A stretch of 64,000 nt of DNA from Methanoculleus bourgensis MS2 (GTDB taxonomy: Archaea; Halobacteriota; Methanomicrobia; Methanomicrobiales; Methanoculleaceae): positions 2,232,001 through 2,296,000 of the forward strand of contig NC_018227.2 in the NCBI RefSeq assembly GCF_000304355.2, written 5' to 3'. The notes below the pieces were generated by a model, which saw only the letters and a program-made list of their open reading frames with translations, was not told where the DNA came from and did not search any database. Numbering within the stretch: position 1 is the stretch's first letter; every line of letters starts with the position of its first letter. Of the stretch, positions 55,301 through 63,523 are shown in pieces. Both the position numbers and the translations under genes were made by a program.

Positions 55301-57607
55301 ACGATGCCTGAGGTGACCGTCTCATGGTCAAGCAGCAATACCTCAGTGGGAACCATCGAGTCAAACGGGATGTTCACGGCACTCACCGCTGGATCCACCA
55401 CGGTGACAGCGTCTGCTGCGGGCATCTCTGGACAGACGGTGGCGACCGTGAATCCGGCTGCCCCGGCAGTAACCCGTATTGCGGTATCGCCCCTATCCGT
55501 TACCCTTGATATCGGTGATACGCAAGCGTTTGTGGCCACCTGTTACGATCAGTATGAGAATGAGATGCCCGGGACCAGTGTATCCTGGGCAAGTGATAGT
55601 ACAACCGTAGGAACCATCGACGCGACAGGCCTCTTCACTGCAACCGCAGAAGGATCAGCGACAGTCACAGCCACCGCGGGGGATATCTCCGGGACGGCTG
55701 AGGTGGCGGTTAACCCGGCTCCTCCAGTCCTGACCAGCATTTCGGTTAGCCCTGCCGCCCCAACCATCGATGCAGGAGACACCCAGCAGTTTACCGCGAC
55801 CTGCTACGATCAGTATGGCCAGACGATGCCTGAGGTGACCGTTTCGTGGTCAAGTAGCAATATTTCAGTGGGAACCATCGAGTCAAACGGGATGTTCACG
55901 GCACTCACCGCTGGATCCACCACGGTGACAGCGTCTGCCGAGGGCATCTCTGGACAGGCTGTGGCGACTGTGAACCTGGCGGCTCCCGTGATAACCCGTA
56001 TTGCGGTATCTCCCCCATCCGTTACCCTTGATATTGGTGACATGCAAACGTTTGTGGCCACCTGCTACGATCAGTATGAAAACGAGATGCCCGGGACTGA
56101 TGTTTCCTGGTCGAGTGATGATACCACGGTAGGAACCATCGACGCGACAGGCCTCTTCACTGCAACCGCAGAAGGATCAGCGACAGTCACAGCCACTGCA
56201 GGGGAGGTTTCCGGGACGGCTGAGGTGACAGTTAACCCGGCTCCTCCAGTCCTGACCAGCATCTCGGTTAGCCCTGCCGCCCCAACCATTGATGTAGGAG
56301 AGACCCAGCAGTTTACCGCGATCTGCTACGACCAATATGGCGCTCCAATAAGCGATGTGTCAGTCATATGGTCGAGCGAGAATGAAACAGTCGGAACCAT
56401 CGATACTTCAGGACTGTTCACTGCAATCGAAGAGGGTGCGACAACGATTACCGCTTCGGCGAATGGGATCTCTGGGACGGCTACGGTGACGGTCACTCCT
56501 GCGCCACGTGTATTGACAACCGTTGATGTGTCACCCGCCACAGCAGATATCGCCGTAGGTGAAACAGAGCAATTTACCGCAACCTGCTATGACCAGAACG
56601 GCGAAGTGATGCCGGACGTCTCTGTCACCTGGTCCAGCAGCAATGAGGCCGTTGGGACTATGACTGCCGGCGGCATCTTCACTGCACACTCGGAAGGTGC
56701 GACGACCGTTACAGCATCTGCCGAGGGAGTCTCTGGATCAGCTTCTGTCACGGTGAGGAGAGTTAATACCGCTCCTATCGCTGTCGATGATGCGTTTACG
56801 ACGAATATACGAACTCAACTGACCGTTCCTGCCCCGGGGGTGCTGGAGAATGACACTGATTCCGATGGTGATGTTCTGACCGCCGCCCTGGTTTCCAAGC
56901 CCAGTAATGGCGTCCTCACCCTGAACACCGATGGGTCCTTCACATATATCCCCAAAGGGAATTTTATCGGCACGGACACCTTCACATACAAAGCAAATGA
57001 CGGGAGCCTGAATTCTTCGGTGGCGACCGTCACGATCACGGTTCTGGCTACGAACCACGCTCCAATCGCCGCGGATGACACCGTCACGATGACGCAGGAC
57101 ACCACCTATGCGGCGCCTGCGCCCGGGGTGCTGGAGAACGATCAGGATCCCGATGGGGACACCGTGACTGCGAAACTGGTCAGCAAGGTTACGTATGGCT
57201 CGCTCAAATTGAAAAAGGACGGGTCCTTCACGTATATCCCCAAACCCGGTTTCACCGGTGAAGATTCATTCACCTACCAGACCAGTGATGGCAAGCTCAG
57301 TTCCGATATTGCCACGGTCAGGATTACGGTGGAGCCCACAGCGGTGATCCCACCCGTGGCGGATTTCTCGGCTTCCCCGCTAGGTGGCAAAGCTCCTGTA
57401 TTCGTACAATTCACCGATACCTCTACCGGCACAATCAACAGTTGGACCTGGACCTTCGGAGACGGCGGGACCAGTACCGAGCAGAACCCCCAGTACAAGT
57501 ATACCAGGCCCGGAACCTACACGGTATCCCTGACAGTCACCGGACCAGGAGGATCGGATACGAAGACGGTCACGGATTACATTCAGGTGACGGGAAAGAA
57601 GGCGTAA
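49328..57607 (+). CDS. Giant internalin-like multidomain surface protein (NHL, LRR, Big2, PKD)
   Basis: About 2759 residues from ATG 49328; GTG 49319 is also possible. Signal peptide, then NHL/six-bladed propeller repeats (about 27-312; unit IAVNAAGNVYVADTYNHRI). An IPT-like module, a cadherin-like VCBS/Ig module (405-500), a Big2 module, and another IPT follow. Next are a leucine-rich repeat block (685-895, ISDLSPLAGLTNLQTL), three InlB-type B-repeats (895-1124), three Big2 and a third IPT. A second longer LRR block (1477-1795), one InlB repeat, seven Big2 (1871-2478), two cadherin-like modules and a terminal PKD (WTFGDGGTS) complete it. There is no membrane anchor or sorting signal. It is probably a secreted adhesin. 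The order is partly duplicated, so it grew by internal duplication. Confidence 0.85.
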   Translation: MDRSRVIAGAIVILLAVAVLAVPVAAEEYVFVTKWGEYGTGEGFKDPFDIAIDTAGHIYITETDANHILQRILKLDSSMNFITKWGSYGTGNGQFNGPQGIAVNAAGNVYVADTYNHRIQKFDSSGNLLTKWGSWGSGDGQFSYPDSVAVDAAGNVYVSDTNNGRIQKFDSDGTFLGKWGSWGSGDGQLRFSQDLVVDAAGNIYVAEYGNHRIQKFDSNGNFLWKKGSSGSGDGQFLSPYGITVDAAGNVYVADTWNHRIQKFDSSGNFLTKWGSRGSGNGQFSEPFGVAVDSAGNVYVTERGNDRVQMFAPASALTVTGIVPASGLNTGSVSITDLSGTGFANGATVNLTRTGETNIVATDVSVLSSTQITCTLDLTGAVAGSWNVVVTNPDNQFATLTDGFTVNAENRAPVAEDDTYTTDEDTLLTISAPGVLANDNDPDGDALTAVLVDDVSNGTLTLNADGSFTYLPNTGFSDIDTFTYTANDGTQSSNVATVSINVNPASAVLTSIVVTPVQPILEIGGTQQFTATGYDQYGTPLPTGEIVWSSTNTTVGTIDATGLFTATAEGSTTVTATAGEVSGTAEVTVNPALTVTGIVPASGPNTGNVSITNLSGTGFVDGATVNLTRTGETNIVATDVSVLSSTQITCTLDLTGAAAGSWNVVVTNPDGRYDILSDGFAVVAASEIVTFNDPNLEATVRGALGKPVGDITADDMATFITLGADWRGIRDLSGLEYAVNLQHLYLQQNRQISDLGPLAGLTDLQTLDLWNNQISDLSPLAGLTNLSVLLLGSNQISDIGPLAGLTDLQRLHLYDNQIRDIGPLAGLTNLWELRLYNNQIRDIGPLVANSGLGSGDEVYLQYNYLDLTPGSADMNDIQTLQSRGVYVAYEPQNPVPTYTLDLAVNPEGGGTVTGAGTYKAGDTVPITATPNEGWEFVNWTNETGATVSSEPNFDYPMPEGDVALTANFEGEAITYTLGLAVNPAGSGTVTGAGTYAAGDTVSVTATPNDGYTFVNWTDETDVTVSTAASFDYTMPDGDVTLTANFAAITYTLDLAVNPEGSGTATGAGTYAAGATVPITATPNEGWEFANWTDGTGATVSSEATFDYTMPAQETALTANFEPAPPVLARIEVSPAEATLEVGATRQFTATGYDQYGNPLSVGEIVWSSTNEAVGTIDASGMFTALAAGSTELVAEANGISGKANVTVTPAAPVLTSIAVTPESPALEIGTTQQFTATCYDQYGQTMPDMAVSWSSSNTSVGTIESNGMFTALTAGSTTVTASAAGVSGQTVATVNPAAPVVTRIAVSPPSVTLDIGDTQAFVATCYDQYENEMPGTSVSWASDSTTVGTIDATGLFTATAEGSTTVTATAGDVSGTAEVRVNPALTVTGIVPASGPNTGPVSITDLSGTGFADGATVKLTRDGEADIVATDVAVLSPTQITCTLDLTGAAVGTWNVVVTNPDEQYDILSDGFAVVAASEVVTFNDPNLEAAVRQELSKPKGDITADDMATLTRLSAAGRGIRDLSGLEYAVNLQTLYISNNQISDLSPLAGLTNLQTLWLQDNQVSDLSPLAGLTNLQRLWLNQNQIRDVSPLAGLTNLRELLLAVNQISDLSPLAGLTNLGYVQLYRNQISDLSPLAGLTNLGYVQLYRNQISDLSPLAGLTNLYFLDISYNQISDLSPLASLTNLYFLDISYNQISDISPLAGLTRLSRLSLDNNQISDISPLAGLINLYVLNLNYNQIRDISPLVANSGLAGDDVYLQYNYLDLTPGSAAMNDIQTLQSRGVYVVYEPQHEVTKYTLDLAVNPEGSGTVTGAGTYAAGYTVSITATPNEGWEFANWTDGTGATVSSEATFDYPMPARDTALIANFEPAPPVLTRIDVSPVEAALEVGETRQFTATGYDQYGNTIPTGEIVWSSTNEAVGTIDASGMFTALAAGSTELVAEANGISGKANVTVTPAAPVLTSIAVTPESPALEVGTTQQFTATCYDQYGQTMPEVTVSWSSSNTSVGTIESNGMFTALTAGSTTVTASAAGISGQTVATVNPAAPAVTRIAVSPLSVTLDIGDTQAFVATCYDQYENEMPGTSVSWASDSTTVGTIDATGLFTATAEGSATVTATAGDISGTAEVAVNPAPPVLTSISVSPAAPTIDAGDTQQFTATCYDQYGQTMPEVTVSWSSSNISVGTIESNGMFTALTAGSTTVTASAEGISGQAVATVNLAAPVITRIAVSPPSVTLDIGDMQTFVATCYDQYENEMPGTDVSWSSDDTTVGTIDATGLFTATAEGSATVTATAGEVSGTAEVTVNPAPPVLTSISVSPAAPTIDVGETQQFTAICYDQYGAPISDVSVIWSSENETVGTIDTSGLFTAIEEGATTITASANGISGTATVTVTPAPRVLTTVDVSPATADIAVGETEQFTATCYDQNGEVMPDVSVTWSSSNEAVGTMTAGGIFTAHSEGATTVTASAEGVSGSASVTVRRVNTAPIAVDDAFTTNIRTQLTVPAPGVLENDTDSDGDVLTAALVSKPSNGVLTLNTDGSFTYIPKGNFIGTDTFTYKANDGSLNSSVATVTITVLATNHAPIAADDTVTMTQDTTYAAPAPGVLENDQDPDGDTVTAKLVSKVTYGSLKLKKDGSFTYIPKPGFTGEDSFTYQTSDGKLSSDIATVRITVEPTAVIPPVADFSASPLGGKAPVFVQFTDTSTGTINSWTWTFGDGGTSTEQNPQYKYTRPGTYTVSLTVTGPGGSDTKTVTDYIQVTGKKA
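54143..54274 (+). repeat. Exact tandem 66-bp LRR duplication
   Basis: Units 54143-54208 and 54209-54274 are identical over 66 bp (22 codons, one LRR). The next unit (from 54275) keeps the first 45 bases, then changes to TATTTTCTTGATATCTCC; it in turn is nearly copied at 54341-54406. Such identity points to recent slippage or unequal exchange, so LRR number may vary between strains. Confidence 0.85.
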
Positions 57608-57830
57608 CCAGAGAAGGGCCGGCGTCAGCACCGCTCCCCGGGGCACGGCCTTCCCCGGATATCGCCATGACTGCCCCCGCCCCCTCGTGGGCGGGGAACG
57701 ACTTCCCCGCAGGGGAAGGAGTTGGAGCACCGCCAGGTGCGATTGAGGAGCGCGAAGCGCGGGAGGGGGCGGGGGATGCCGGAGAGCGCGTGTGAGTATC
57801 CCCCCTCCAGGAGGGGGCCACCACCCTCAC

Positions 57831-58577
57831 CTATCCGGCCCCTGCCTGCCGGGCCACGCCCCGGGTGGCTGCTGCGACCTCCTCAGGATCGCCCAGGTAG
57901 TAGTGCCTGACCGCCTCGAGGTCGCTGTCCAGTTCGTAGATGAGCGGGTAGCCGGTGGGGATGTTGAGATCCGCGATCTCGTCGTCCGGGATTCCGTCCA
58001 GGTATTTGACCAGGGCGCGGAGGCTGTTTCCGTGAGCCACGATCAGGACCGGCAAACCCTGCCTGAGGTCCGCCGCGATCTGGCTCTCCCAGCAGGGGAG
58101 TACCCGCTCGAGCGTGTCGTGCAGGGACTCGGTCGCAGGGAGGCTCTCCGGGTCCAGGTCCGCGTAGCGGGGATCGAACCGCGGGTGCCGGCGATCGTCC
58201 CACGGGAGCGGCGGCGGCCGCACGTCGTATGCCCTGCGCCAGAGATGCACCTGCTCCGCACCATACTTCCGGGCGGTCTCCTGCTTATCCAGACCCTGGA
58301 GGGCGCCGTAACTCTTCTCGTTCAACCGCCACGACCGATGCACCGGGACGTACATGAGATCGAGGTCGTCCATGACGATCCAGAGCGTCCGGATGGCCCG
58401 TTTCAGGACCGAGGTCCAGGCGACGCGGAACGTATACCCGCCGTCCCCAAGAAGCGCCGCCGCCCGGTGGGCCTCTTCGATCCCCCGGGGCGAGAGGTCC
58501 ACATCGGTCCAGCCCGTGAACCGGCCTTCCCTGTTCCAGAGGCTCTCGCCGTGCCGCAGCAGGATCAACTCAACCAT
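57831..58577 (-). CDS. gpmA: 2,3-bisphosphoglycerate-dependent phosphoglycerate mutase
   Basis: 248 residues from ATG 58577; the longer open frame upstream is not supported. It has the phosphohistidine motif [48 protein letters not shown], and the second His in [16 protein letters not shown]. Cofactor-dependent mutases are typical of bacteria and eukaryotes, whereas archaea use the cofactor-independent type. Divergent from pgk, with a shared 175-base region. The protein would convert 3- to 2-phosphoglycerate. Confidence 0.92.
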   Translation of the reverse strand: MVELILLRHGESLWNREGRFTGWTDVDLSPRGIEEAHRAAALLGDGGYTFRVAWTSVLKRAIRTLWIVMDDLDLMYVPVHRSWRLNEKSYGALQGLDKQETARKYGAEQVHLWRRAYDVRPPPLPWDDRRHPRFDPRYADLDPESLPATESLHDTLERVLPCWESQIAADLRQGLPVLIVAHGNSLRALVKYLDGIPDDEIADLNIPTGYPLIYELDSDLEAVRHYYLGDPEEVAAATRGVARQAGAG

Positions 58578-58639
58578 TGCACTTCCCTGCCCCGGGAGCT
58601 TCCAGGCTAAAAAATGCTTGCGCATACCCCTGGCGAACA

Positions 58640-58660
58640 CTATATATGCCAATGCAGGCA
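58640..58660. promoter_or_regulatory. Bidirectional TATA and palindrome between gpmA and pgk
   Basis: CTATATATG (58640-58648) reads as TATA on both strands. TGCC-AATGCA-GGCA (58647-58660) is a small palindrome next to it. It probably serves pgk-pfkA on the right and gpmA on the left. Confidence 0.5.
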
Positions 58661-58751
58661 TGCACTGAAGCACCGTAATCTTGCGGGGACTGGTCAGGCA
58701 CCGGCGCGAACGGTCCCGCCGCTCCCCGCTGCTCCGGGGGTTATACCAGAT

Positions 58752-59963
58752 ATGCAGAACGTGATACCGAGACGGAAGAAGACCATCCGGGATATCGATG
58801 TTCGGGGGAAGAGGGTGCTCGTCCGTGCTGATTTCAATGTACCGCTCAATGATGACGGCTCCATCGCCGACGATACCCGTATCAGGGCCAGCCTGCCGAC
58901 GATTCGCTACCTCTGCGAGCGTGACGCACGGGTCATCCTCTGCTCCCACCTGGACCGGCCGCAGGGGGTGGTTGTAGAGCGGTTGCGCCTCACCCTCGTG
59001 GCAAACCGGCTCTCGATGCTCCTCGGCCGGCCGGTTCTTGCGCTCCAGGACTGTATCGGTCCTGAGGTCGAGAGTGCGGTTGCCGGGATGAGCGGGGGAG
59101 ACGTCCTCCTCCTCGAGAACCTCAGGTTCCACCCTGAGGAGCGAGCGAACGACCCGGCCTTCGCAGAGCAACTCGCCAGCCTCGCCGAGATCTACGTCAA
59201 CGACGCCTTCGGGGCCTCCCACCGGGTCCATGCCTCGATCGTGGGTGTCTCCGAGCACCTGCCGGCGGTGGCCGGGCTCCTGCTCGCGAAAGAACTGGAC
59301 GCCTTTACCCGCATCCTGAAAGACCCCGACCGGCCGTTTGCGGCCGTGATCGGCGGGGCCAAGGTGAGCGACAAACTGGGCGTCCTTGAAAACATCGTCC
59401 CGAGGGTAGACCTCCTCCTCATCGGGGGCGGCATGGCGGCGACGTTCTTTGCAAGCCGCGGCTACGGGACCGGTGCATCAACCGTCGAGAACGACCGTCT
59501 CGATGACGTTCGGGGGATCTCCGCAAAGGCGGCAGAACTCGGTGTCCGTCTCCTCCTGCCCGGGGACGTCGTCGTCGCCGAGAGGCTTGACGCGGGCGCC
59601 CGGGCCCGGGTTGTCCCTGCCACCGCCATCCCGGACGACCTGGTCATCGCCGACATCGGCCCCGGGACAGCGAGCGAGTTTGGGCAGGCACTTGCCGGGT
59701 GCCGGACCGTTGTCTGGAACGGGCCGATGGGAGTCTTTGAGGTCCCGGAGTTTGCGGAAGGAACGCGCCGGGTCGCCGCGACCCTCGCCAACCTCCACGG
59801 TACCACGGTCATCGGCGGCGGTTCGACCGCAGATGCGGTGACCCGGTTCGGGCTTGCCGACGAGATGACGCATGTCTCGACCGGCGGCGGGGCCGCGCTC
59901 ACGATGCTTGCAGGAAAGCCGCTCCCGGGCGTGGAGGCGCTCGAAGAGGCGGAGGAGCCATGA
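58752..59963 (+). CDS. pgk: Bacterial-type phosphoglycerate kinase
   Basis: 403 residues from ATG 58752 (an earlier frame start at 58614 is less convincing). Motifs are [27 protein letters not shown]-like [11 protein letters not shown], the [13 protein letters not shown] block, [22 protein letters not shown], and the terminal GGGSTADAV, then STGGGAAL. The NDAFGASHR form matches bacterial kinases; archaeal ones read NDAFATAH. It transfers phosphate between 1,3-bisphosphoglycerate and ADP. The stop overlaps pfkA by 4 bases. Confidence 0.93.
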   Translation: MQNVIPRRKKTIRDIDVRGKRVLVRADFNVPLNDDGSIADDTRIRASLPTIRYLCERDARVILCSHLDRPQGVVVERLRLTLVANRLSMLLGRPVLALQDCIGPEVESAVAGMSGGDVLLLENLRFHPEERANDPAFAEQLASLAEIYVNDAFGASHRVHASIVGVSEHLPAVAGLLLAKELDAFTRILKDPDRPFAAVIGGAKVSDKLGVLENIVPRVDLLLIGGGMAATFFASRGYGTGASTVENDRLDDVRGISAKAAELGVRLLLPGDVVVAERLDAGARARVVPATAIPDDLVIADIGPGTASEFGQALAGCRTVVWNGPMGVFEVPEFAEGTRRVAATLANLHGTTVIGGGSTADAVTRFGLADEMTHVSTGGGAALTMLAGKPLPGVEALEEAEEP

Positions 59964-60931
59964 GACGCATCGGCATCCTAACGAGCGGCGGCGACGCCCC
60001 GGGCATGAACGCCTGCATCAGGGCTGCGGTGCGGACAGCGCTTGCGCATGACCTCGCCATCGTCGGGATACGCCGGGGGTATACCGGGCTCATCGGCGCC
60101 GATACGATACCGCTGGACCGCGCTGCGATCAGAAACACCATCCACCTCGGCGGCACTATCCTTGAGACATCCCGGAACCCTGACTTCTACACAAGGGATG
60201 GGAGGCTTCGGGCGGCGGCTGCCATCGAGCGGATGGGGCTTGACGGCCTGGTCCTGATCGGAGGCGAAGGGACATTCCACGGTGCAAGCCTGCTTGCCGC
60301 CGATGCTGACACAGCAGCGCTCGTGGGGGTGCCGGGGAGCATCGACAACGATGTCTACGGGACCGATTACTGCATAGGGTTCGATACGGCGGCAAACTGT
60401 GCGGTTGAGGCTATCGACCGCATCCGCGACACGGCCCGGTCCCACGAGCGGCTCTTCTTCATCGAGGTGATGGGACGGACGACCGGCTTTTTGGCGCTCG
60501 AGAGCGGTATCGCCGGCGGTGCCGAGGAACTGGCCATCCCGGAAGAGCAGGTCTCAGTCGCCCGGATGAGCGAGCGCATACGGGAGGGGTTTTCCATCGG
60601 AAAGAAGAGCGCGATTGTTGTGGTGGCTGAGGGGAAGACGCCCGGCATCTCCTTCCACCTTGCCCGGGAGGTCAAGAAGCACCTTGACTTCGACTCCCGC
60701 GTCGTCGTCCTCGGGCACCTCCAGCGGGGCGGGCCGCCGACGCTCCGCGACCGGGTGCTCGGGAGCCTCCTCGGTGTCGCCGCCGTCGAGGCGCTGCTTG
60801 AGGGCCGGAGTGGGTGCATGGTAGGAGAGGTCGGGGGAGAACTTGCGTACACGCCGCTCGAGGAGACATGGCAAAAGAAGAAACCGCTCAACGAGGACCT
60901 GCGGCGGATATTTACGATCCTCTCTGATTAG
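59960..60931 (+). CDS. pfkA: Bacterial-type ATP-dependent 6-phosphofructokinase
   Basis: 323 residues. The N-terminal GILTSGGDAPGMN, IGGEGTFHGA (Gly at the position that selects ATP over pyrophosphate), PGSIDNDVYGTDYCIGFD (Gly before SIDND, again the ATP type, catalytic Asp present), and EVMGRTTGFLAL are visible. The Asp-to-Glu variant in GGEGT is seen in some actinobacterial-type enzymes. Archaea usually use ADP-dependent or PfkB-type kinases, so this is unusual here. Translationally coupled to pgk. Confidence 0.92.
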   Translation: MRRIGILTSGGDAPGMNACIRAAVRTALAHDLAIVGIRRGYTGLIGADTIPLDRAAIRNTIHLGGTILETSRNPDFYTRDGRLRAAAAIERMGLDGLVLIGGEGTFHGASLLAADADTAALVGVPGSIDNDVYGTDYCIGFDTAANCAVEAIDRIRDTARSHERLFFIEVMGRTTGFLALESGIAGGAEELAIPEEQVSVARMSERIREGFSIGKKSAIVVVAEGKTPGISFHLAREVKKHLDFDSRVVVLGHLQRGGPPTLRDRVLGSLLGVAAVEALLEGRSGCMVGEVGGELAYTPLEETWQKKKPLNEDLRRIFTILSD

Positions 60932-60994
60932 AGCGGGAGGGCAGGTATATCACAGATTATCCCACGGAAGAGGAGCACAAGATGGGCTGATTCC

Positions 60995-61966
60995 ATGGAC
61001 GCGATCGAGGTGATCGGACTCACCAAACGGTTCGGCGACAACATCGCCGTGAACGGAATCAGGTTCAGGGTGGGGGAAGGCGAGACGTTCGGGTTCCTTG
61101 GCCCGAACGGGGCGGGCAAGACCACCACCATCAGGATGCTCACCGGCATGACCCGCATCACGAGCGGCCGCGCCCTGATCCACGGTCACGACATCGTCCG
61201 CGACACCCTGGCCGCGAAGCAGTTGATGGGTATCGTCTCCGAGACATCGAACGTCTACGACGAACTCTCAGCCTGGGACAACCTCATCTTCACCGGCCGG
61301 CTCTATCACCTCGGGAAGGCGGAGATCCGGAGGAACGCCCGGGACCTCCTCGAGACCTTCGACCTCTACGAACGGCGCCACGAGCCTGCAGAGGCGTTCT
61401 CGAAGGGGATGAAACGCCGCCTGACGCTTGCCATGGGGCTCGTGAACAGACCAAGGGTCCTCTTCCTCGACGAACCAACATCCGGGCTTGACGTCCAGAG
61501 CCGGCGGATCATCAGGGACGTCGTCCAGGACCTCGCCCAAAAGAACGTCACCATCTTCCTGACGACCCATGACATCGAGGAGGCGAATGTCACCTGCGAC
61601 CGGGTCGCCATCATCAACCGGGGAACGATCGCGGCGATCGATGCGCCGGAGAAGTTGAAACAGACCTTTGAGAGCCTCCAGTCGGTCGAGGTCTCCTTCG
61701 ATGCCGCGAGGCCCGGCCTCCTCGAAGCGCTCAGGACGCTCCCGCAGGTCAATGAGGTCAGGAAAGAGGGGGATAAGTTCAGGCTCTACACCGCTGACCC
61801 CCCGGAGGTCCTTGGCTCCCTCTGTGTGCTTGCAAAAGAGCAAAACCTGCGCCCCATCAGCGTCACCACCCGCGGGCCGAGCCTGGAGGAGGTCTTTATC
61901 CGCCTCACGGGGCTCTCCATCGGCACGAAGAAGGAGACGGGAGAAGCCGATGCCGGGCTGGTTTGA
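60995..61966 (+). CDS. ABC-2 type transporter ATP-binding protein
   Basis: 323 residues. Walker A GPNGAGKTTT, signature FSKGMKRRLTLAMGL, Walker B VLFLDEPTSGLD, and TTHDIEEAN. The C-terminal 90 residues form a regulatory domain. The permease gene overlaps its end by 17 bases. The match is to DrrA/NodI-like exporters. Substrate unknown; drug or lipid export is possible. Confidence 0.9.
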   Translation: MDAIEVIGLTKRFGDNIAVNGIRFRVGEGETFGFLGPNGAGKTTTIRMLTGMTRITSGRALIHGHDIVRDTLAAKQLMGIVSETSNVYDELSAWDNLIFTGRLYHLGKAEIRRNARDLLETFDLYERRHEPAEAFSKGMKRRLTLAMGLVNRPRVLFLDEPTSGLDVQSRRIIRDVVQDLAQKNVTIFLTTHDIEEANVTCDRVAIINRGTIAAIDAPEKLKQTFESLQSVEVSFDAARPGLLEALRTLPQVNEVRKEGDKFRLYTADPPEVLGSLCVLAKEQNLRPISVTTRGPSLEEVFIRLTGLSIGTKKETGEADAGLV

Positions 61967-62702
61967 AGAGATCTCCTATGATCTCGGTGCTGCATGGGCG
62001 ATAGCGAGGAAGGATATGAAGATCTACTATCTCAAGCCTTCCATCCTGGTATCCAGTCTGCTCTTCCCGTTTGTGATGTTCCTCGCCTTCGCCATAGGGA
62101 GGAGCGCCCCGCCAGGAACCCTGATCCCCGGTCTCCTTGCTATCACCCTCCTCTTCAGCGCCTCTTCCATCGAACCGGTCTCCATCCCAATCGAGCGGAG
62201 GACAAAGACCTTCGACCGCCTCCTCTCCGCCCCGGTCTCGGTCCGGGCAATCGTCCTCGGGGCAAGCCTGAGCGGCGCAATATTTGCATCAGCGATCGGC
62301 GTCGCGACGACCGCGATCGGTCTGGTCGCCTTCCGCACAGGAATCCTCCACATCGTGGCGCTCCTGACCGGGATCGCGCTCACCTCGCTCTGTTTCTCGA
62401 CGATGGGCACACTCTTTGCTGCCTACCGCACAGAGAACGTGGGTGAGGTGATGTCGCTCTTAAACCTCGTCCGCCTGCCCCTCCTCTTCATCAGCGGGGT
62501 CTTCATCCCCATCGCGAGCATGCCGGCATGGGGGCAGAGCATCGCTCTCCTCTCGCCTCTCACCTACGCCCACGACCTGATACTCTTTGCGTTCGATGGG
62601 ACGACCCTCTTTGGCCCGGTCGCCGATACCGCCGTCCTGGTGCTGGCGCTCATCATCTTCCAGGCCGCAGGGGCCCTCCTTTACCAGAGGTCACGGGAGT
62701 GA
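61950..62702 (+). CDS. ABC-2 type permease
   Basis: 250 residues from ATG 61950 (the frame opens earlier but overlaps the ATPase). Six helices are visible, starting SILVSSLLFPFVMFLAFAIG. The conserved PIERRTKTFDRLLSAPVS loop lies after helix two, and FISGVFIPIASMPAWGQ, the ABC-2 exporter signature, follows helix five. It partners the ATPase upstream. Probably co-transcribed, with no other gene in the unit. Confidence 0.9.
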   Translation: MPGWFEEISYDLGAAWAIARKDMKIYYLKPSILVSSLLFPFVMFLAFAIGRSAPPGTLIPGLLAITLLFSASSIEPVSIPIERRTKTFDRLLSAPVSVRAIVLGASLSGAIFASAIGVATTAIGLVAFRTGILHIVALLTGIALTSLCFSTMGTLFAAYRTENVGEVMSLLNLVRLPLLFISGVFIPIASMPAWGQSIALLSPLTYAHDLILFAFDGTTLFGPVADTAVLVLALIIFQAAGALLYQRSRE

Positions 62703-62790
62703 AAAGTGTAGATATTCGACGAGATAACTTAAATTGCGCTCAATCTAAACTTTAACTATGCCTTTTTCCGGCCCGCTTGGAGAGCGATCT

Positions 62791-63351
62791 ATGGTTGATG
62801 AGGGAGAGCCGGTTCACGAGATAGGTGCAGGAGGGGAGGGTTACCGAAGGCTGAACCGGAAGTGCATGCTCTCAATGTACATCGGTTATGCCATATCGTA
62901 TGCAGTACTCCTGGTGGCCTACCTCCTCCTGAGGACCTACTCGCAGGAATTCCTGGGCCCTTACTACGACTTTGTTCAATACGCCGCTCTGGCGGTCCTG
63001 GCGGTCGCCCTGATCTATATCGTGGCGGCCCCTCCGGTCTACTACGCCCGGTACAGATACCAGATCACTGAAGACAAGGTAGATGTGCGCTATGGCATCC
63101 TCGTGATACGACACATCCTGGTGCCGATCGAGCGGGTGCACCAGGTGGAGGTCTCCAGGGGTCCGATTGACACCATGCTCGGGCTCGGGGATGTCACCAT
63201 AACCACCGCGGGGGGAGATGCGACCATCAACTACCTGGAGATTGAAGAGGCAGAGAAGGTAGCAGACCTGCTCAACGACCTGATCGGGAGAATGCTCCAG
63301 GATAGGAAGTCGAATCCCCAGACCCCCTGCCCGGGGCCTGCAGGCGAGTGA
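62791..63351 (+). CDS. Bacterial-PH (DUF304, YdbS-like) membrane protein
   Basis: 186 residues from ATG 62791, which has GGAG 8 bases upstream; ATG 62758 is an alternative. Two membrane helices (YIGYAISYAVLLVAYLLL and YAALAVLAVALIYIVAAPPV) are followed by a bPH2 domain (about 105-165, RYQITEDKVDVRYGILVI, IERVHQVEVSRGPID). The family sits in the membrane with the PH-like domain inside, but its function is not known. It precedes a second member of the same family, as YdbS and YdbT do in Bacillus. Confidence 0.8.
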   Translation: MVDEGEPVHEIGAGGEGYRRLNRKCMLSMYIGYAISYAVLLVAYLLLRTYSQEFLGPYYDFVQYAALAVLAVALIYIVAAPPVYYARYRYQITEDKVDVRYGILVIRHILVPIERVHQVEVSRGPIDTMLGLGDVTITTAGGDATINYLEIEEAEKVADLLNDLIGRMLQDRKSNPQTPCPGPAGE

Positions 63352-63523
63352 CAGAAACCGGAGGTAAGAGGTTGCAGCAGCGATACGGACGACACCCTGC
63401 CAGAAGAGACGCGGTACCATGCTCCATCGACCTGAACCGGCCGCCGGTCGGCGGTACGAACACGACCGTCCTGAAGGAGACGGCGGAAGCGCCGCCCTGT
63501 CGGGATCTCCATGCACGGGTGGT

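Noticed and set aside
57831-59258. 475-residue version of the phosphoglycerate mutase
   Set aside because: The extra N-terminus is antisense to pgk. The family start fits ATG 58577.
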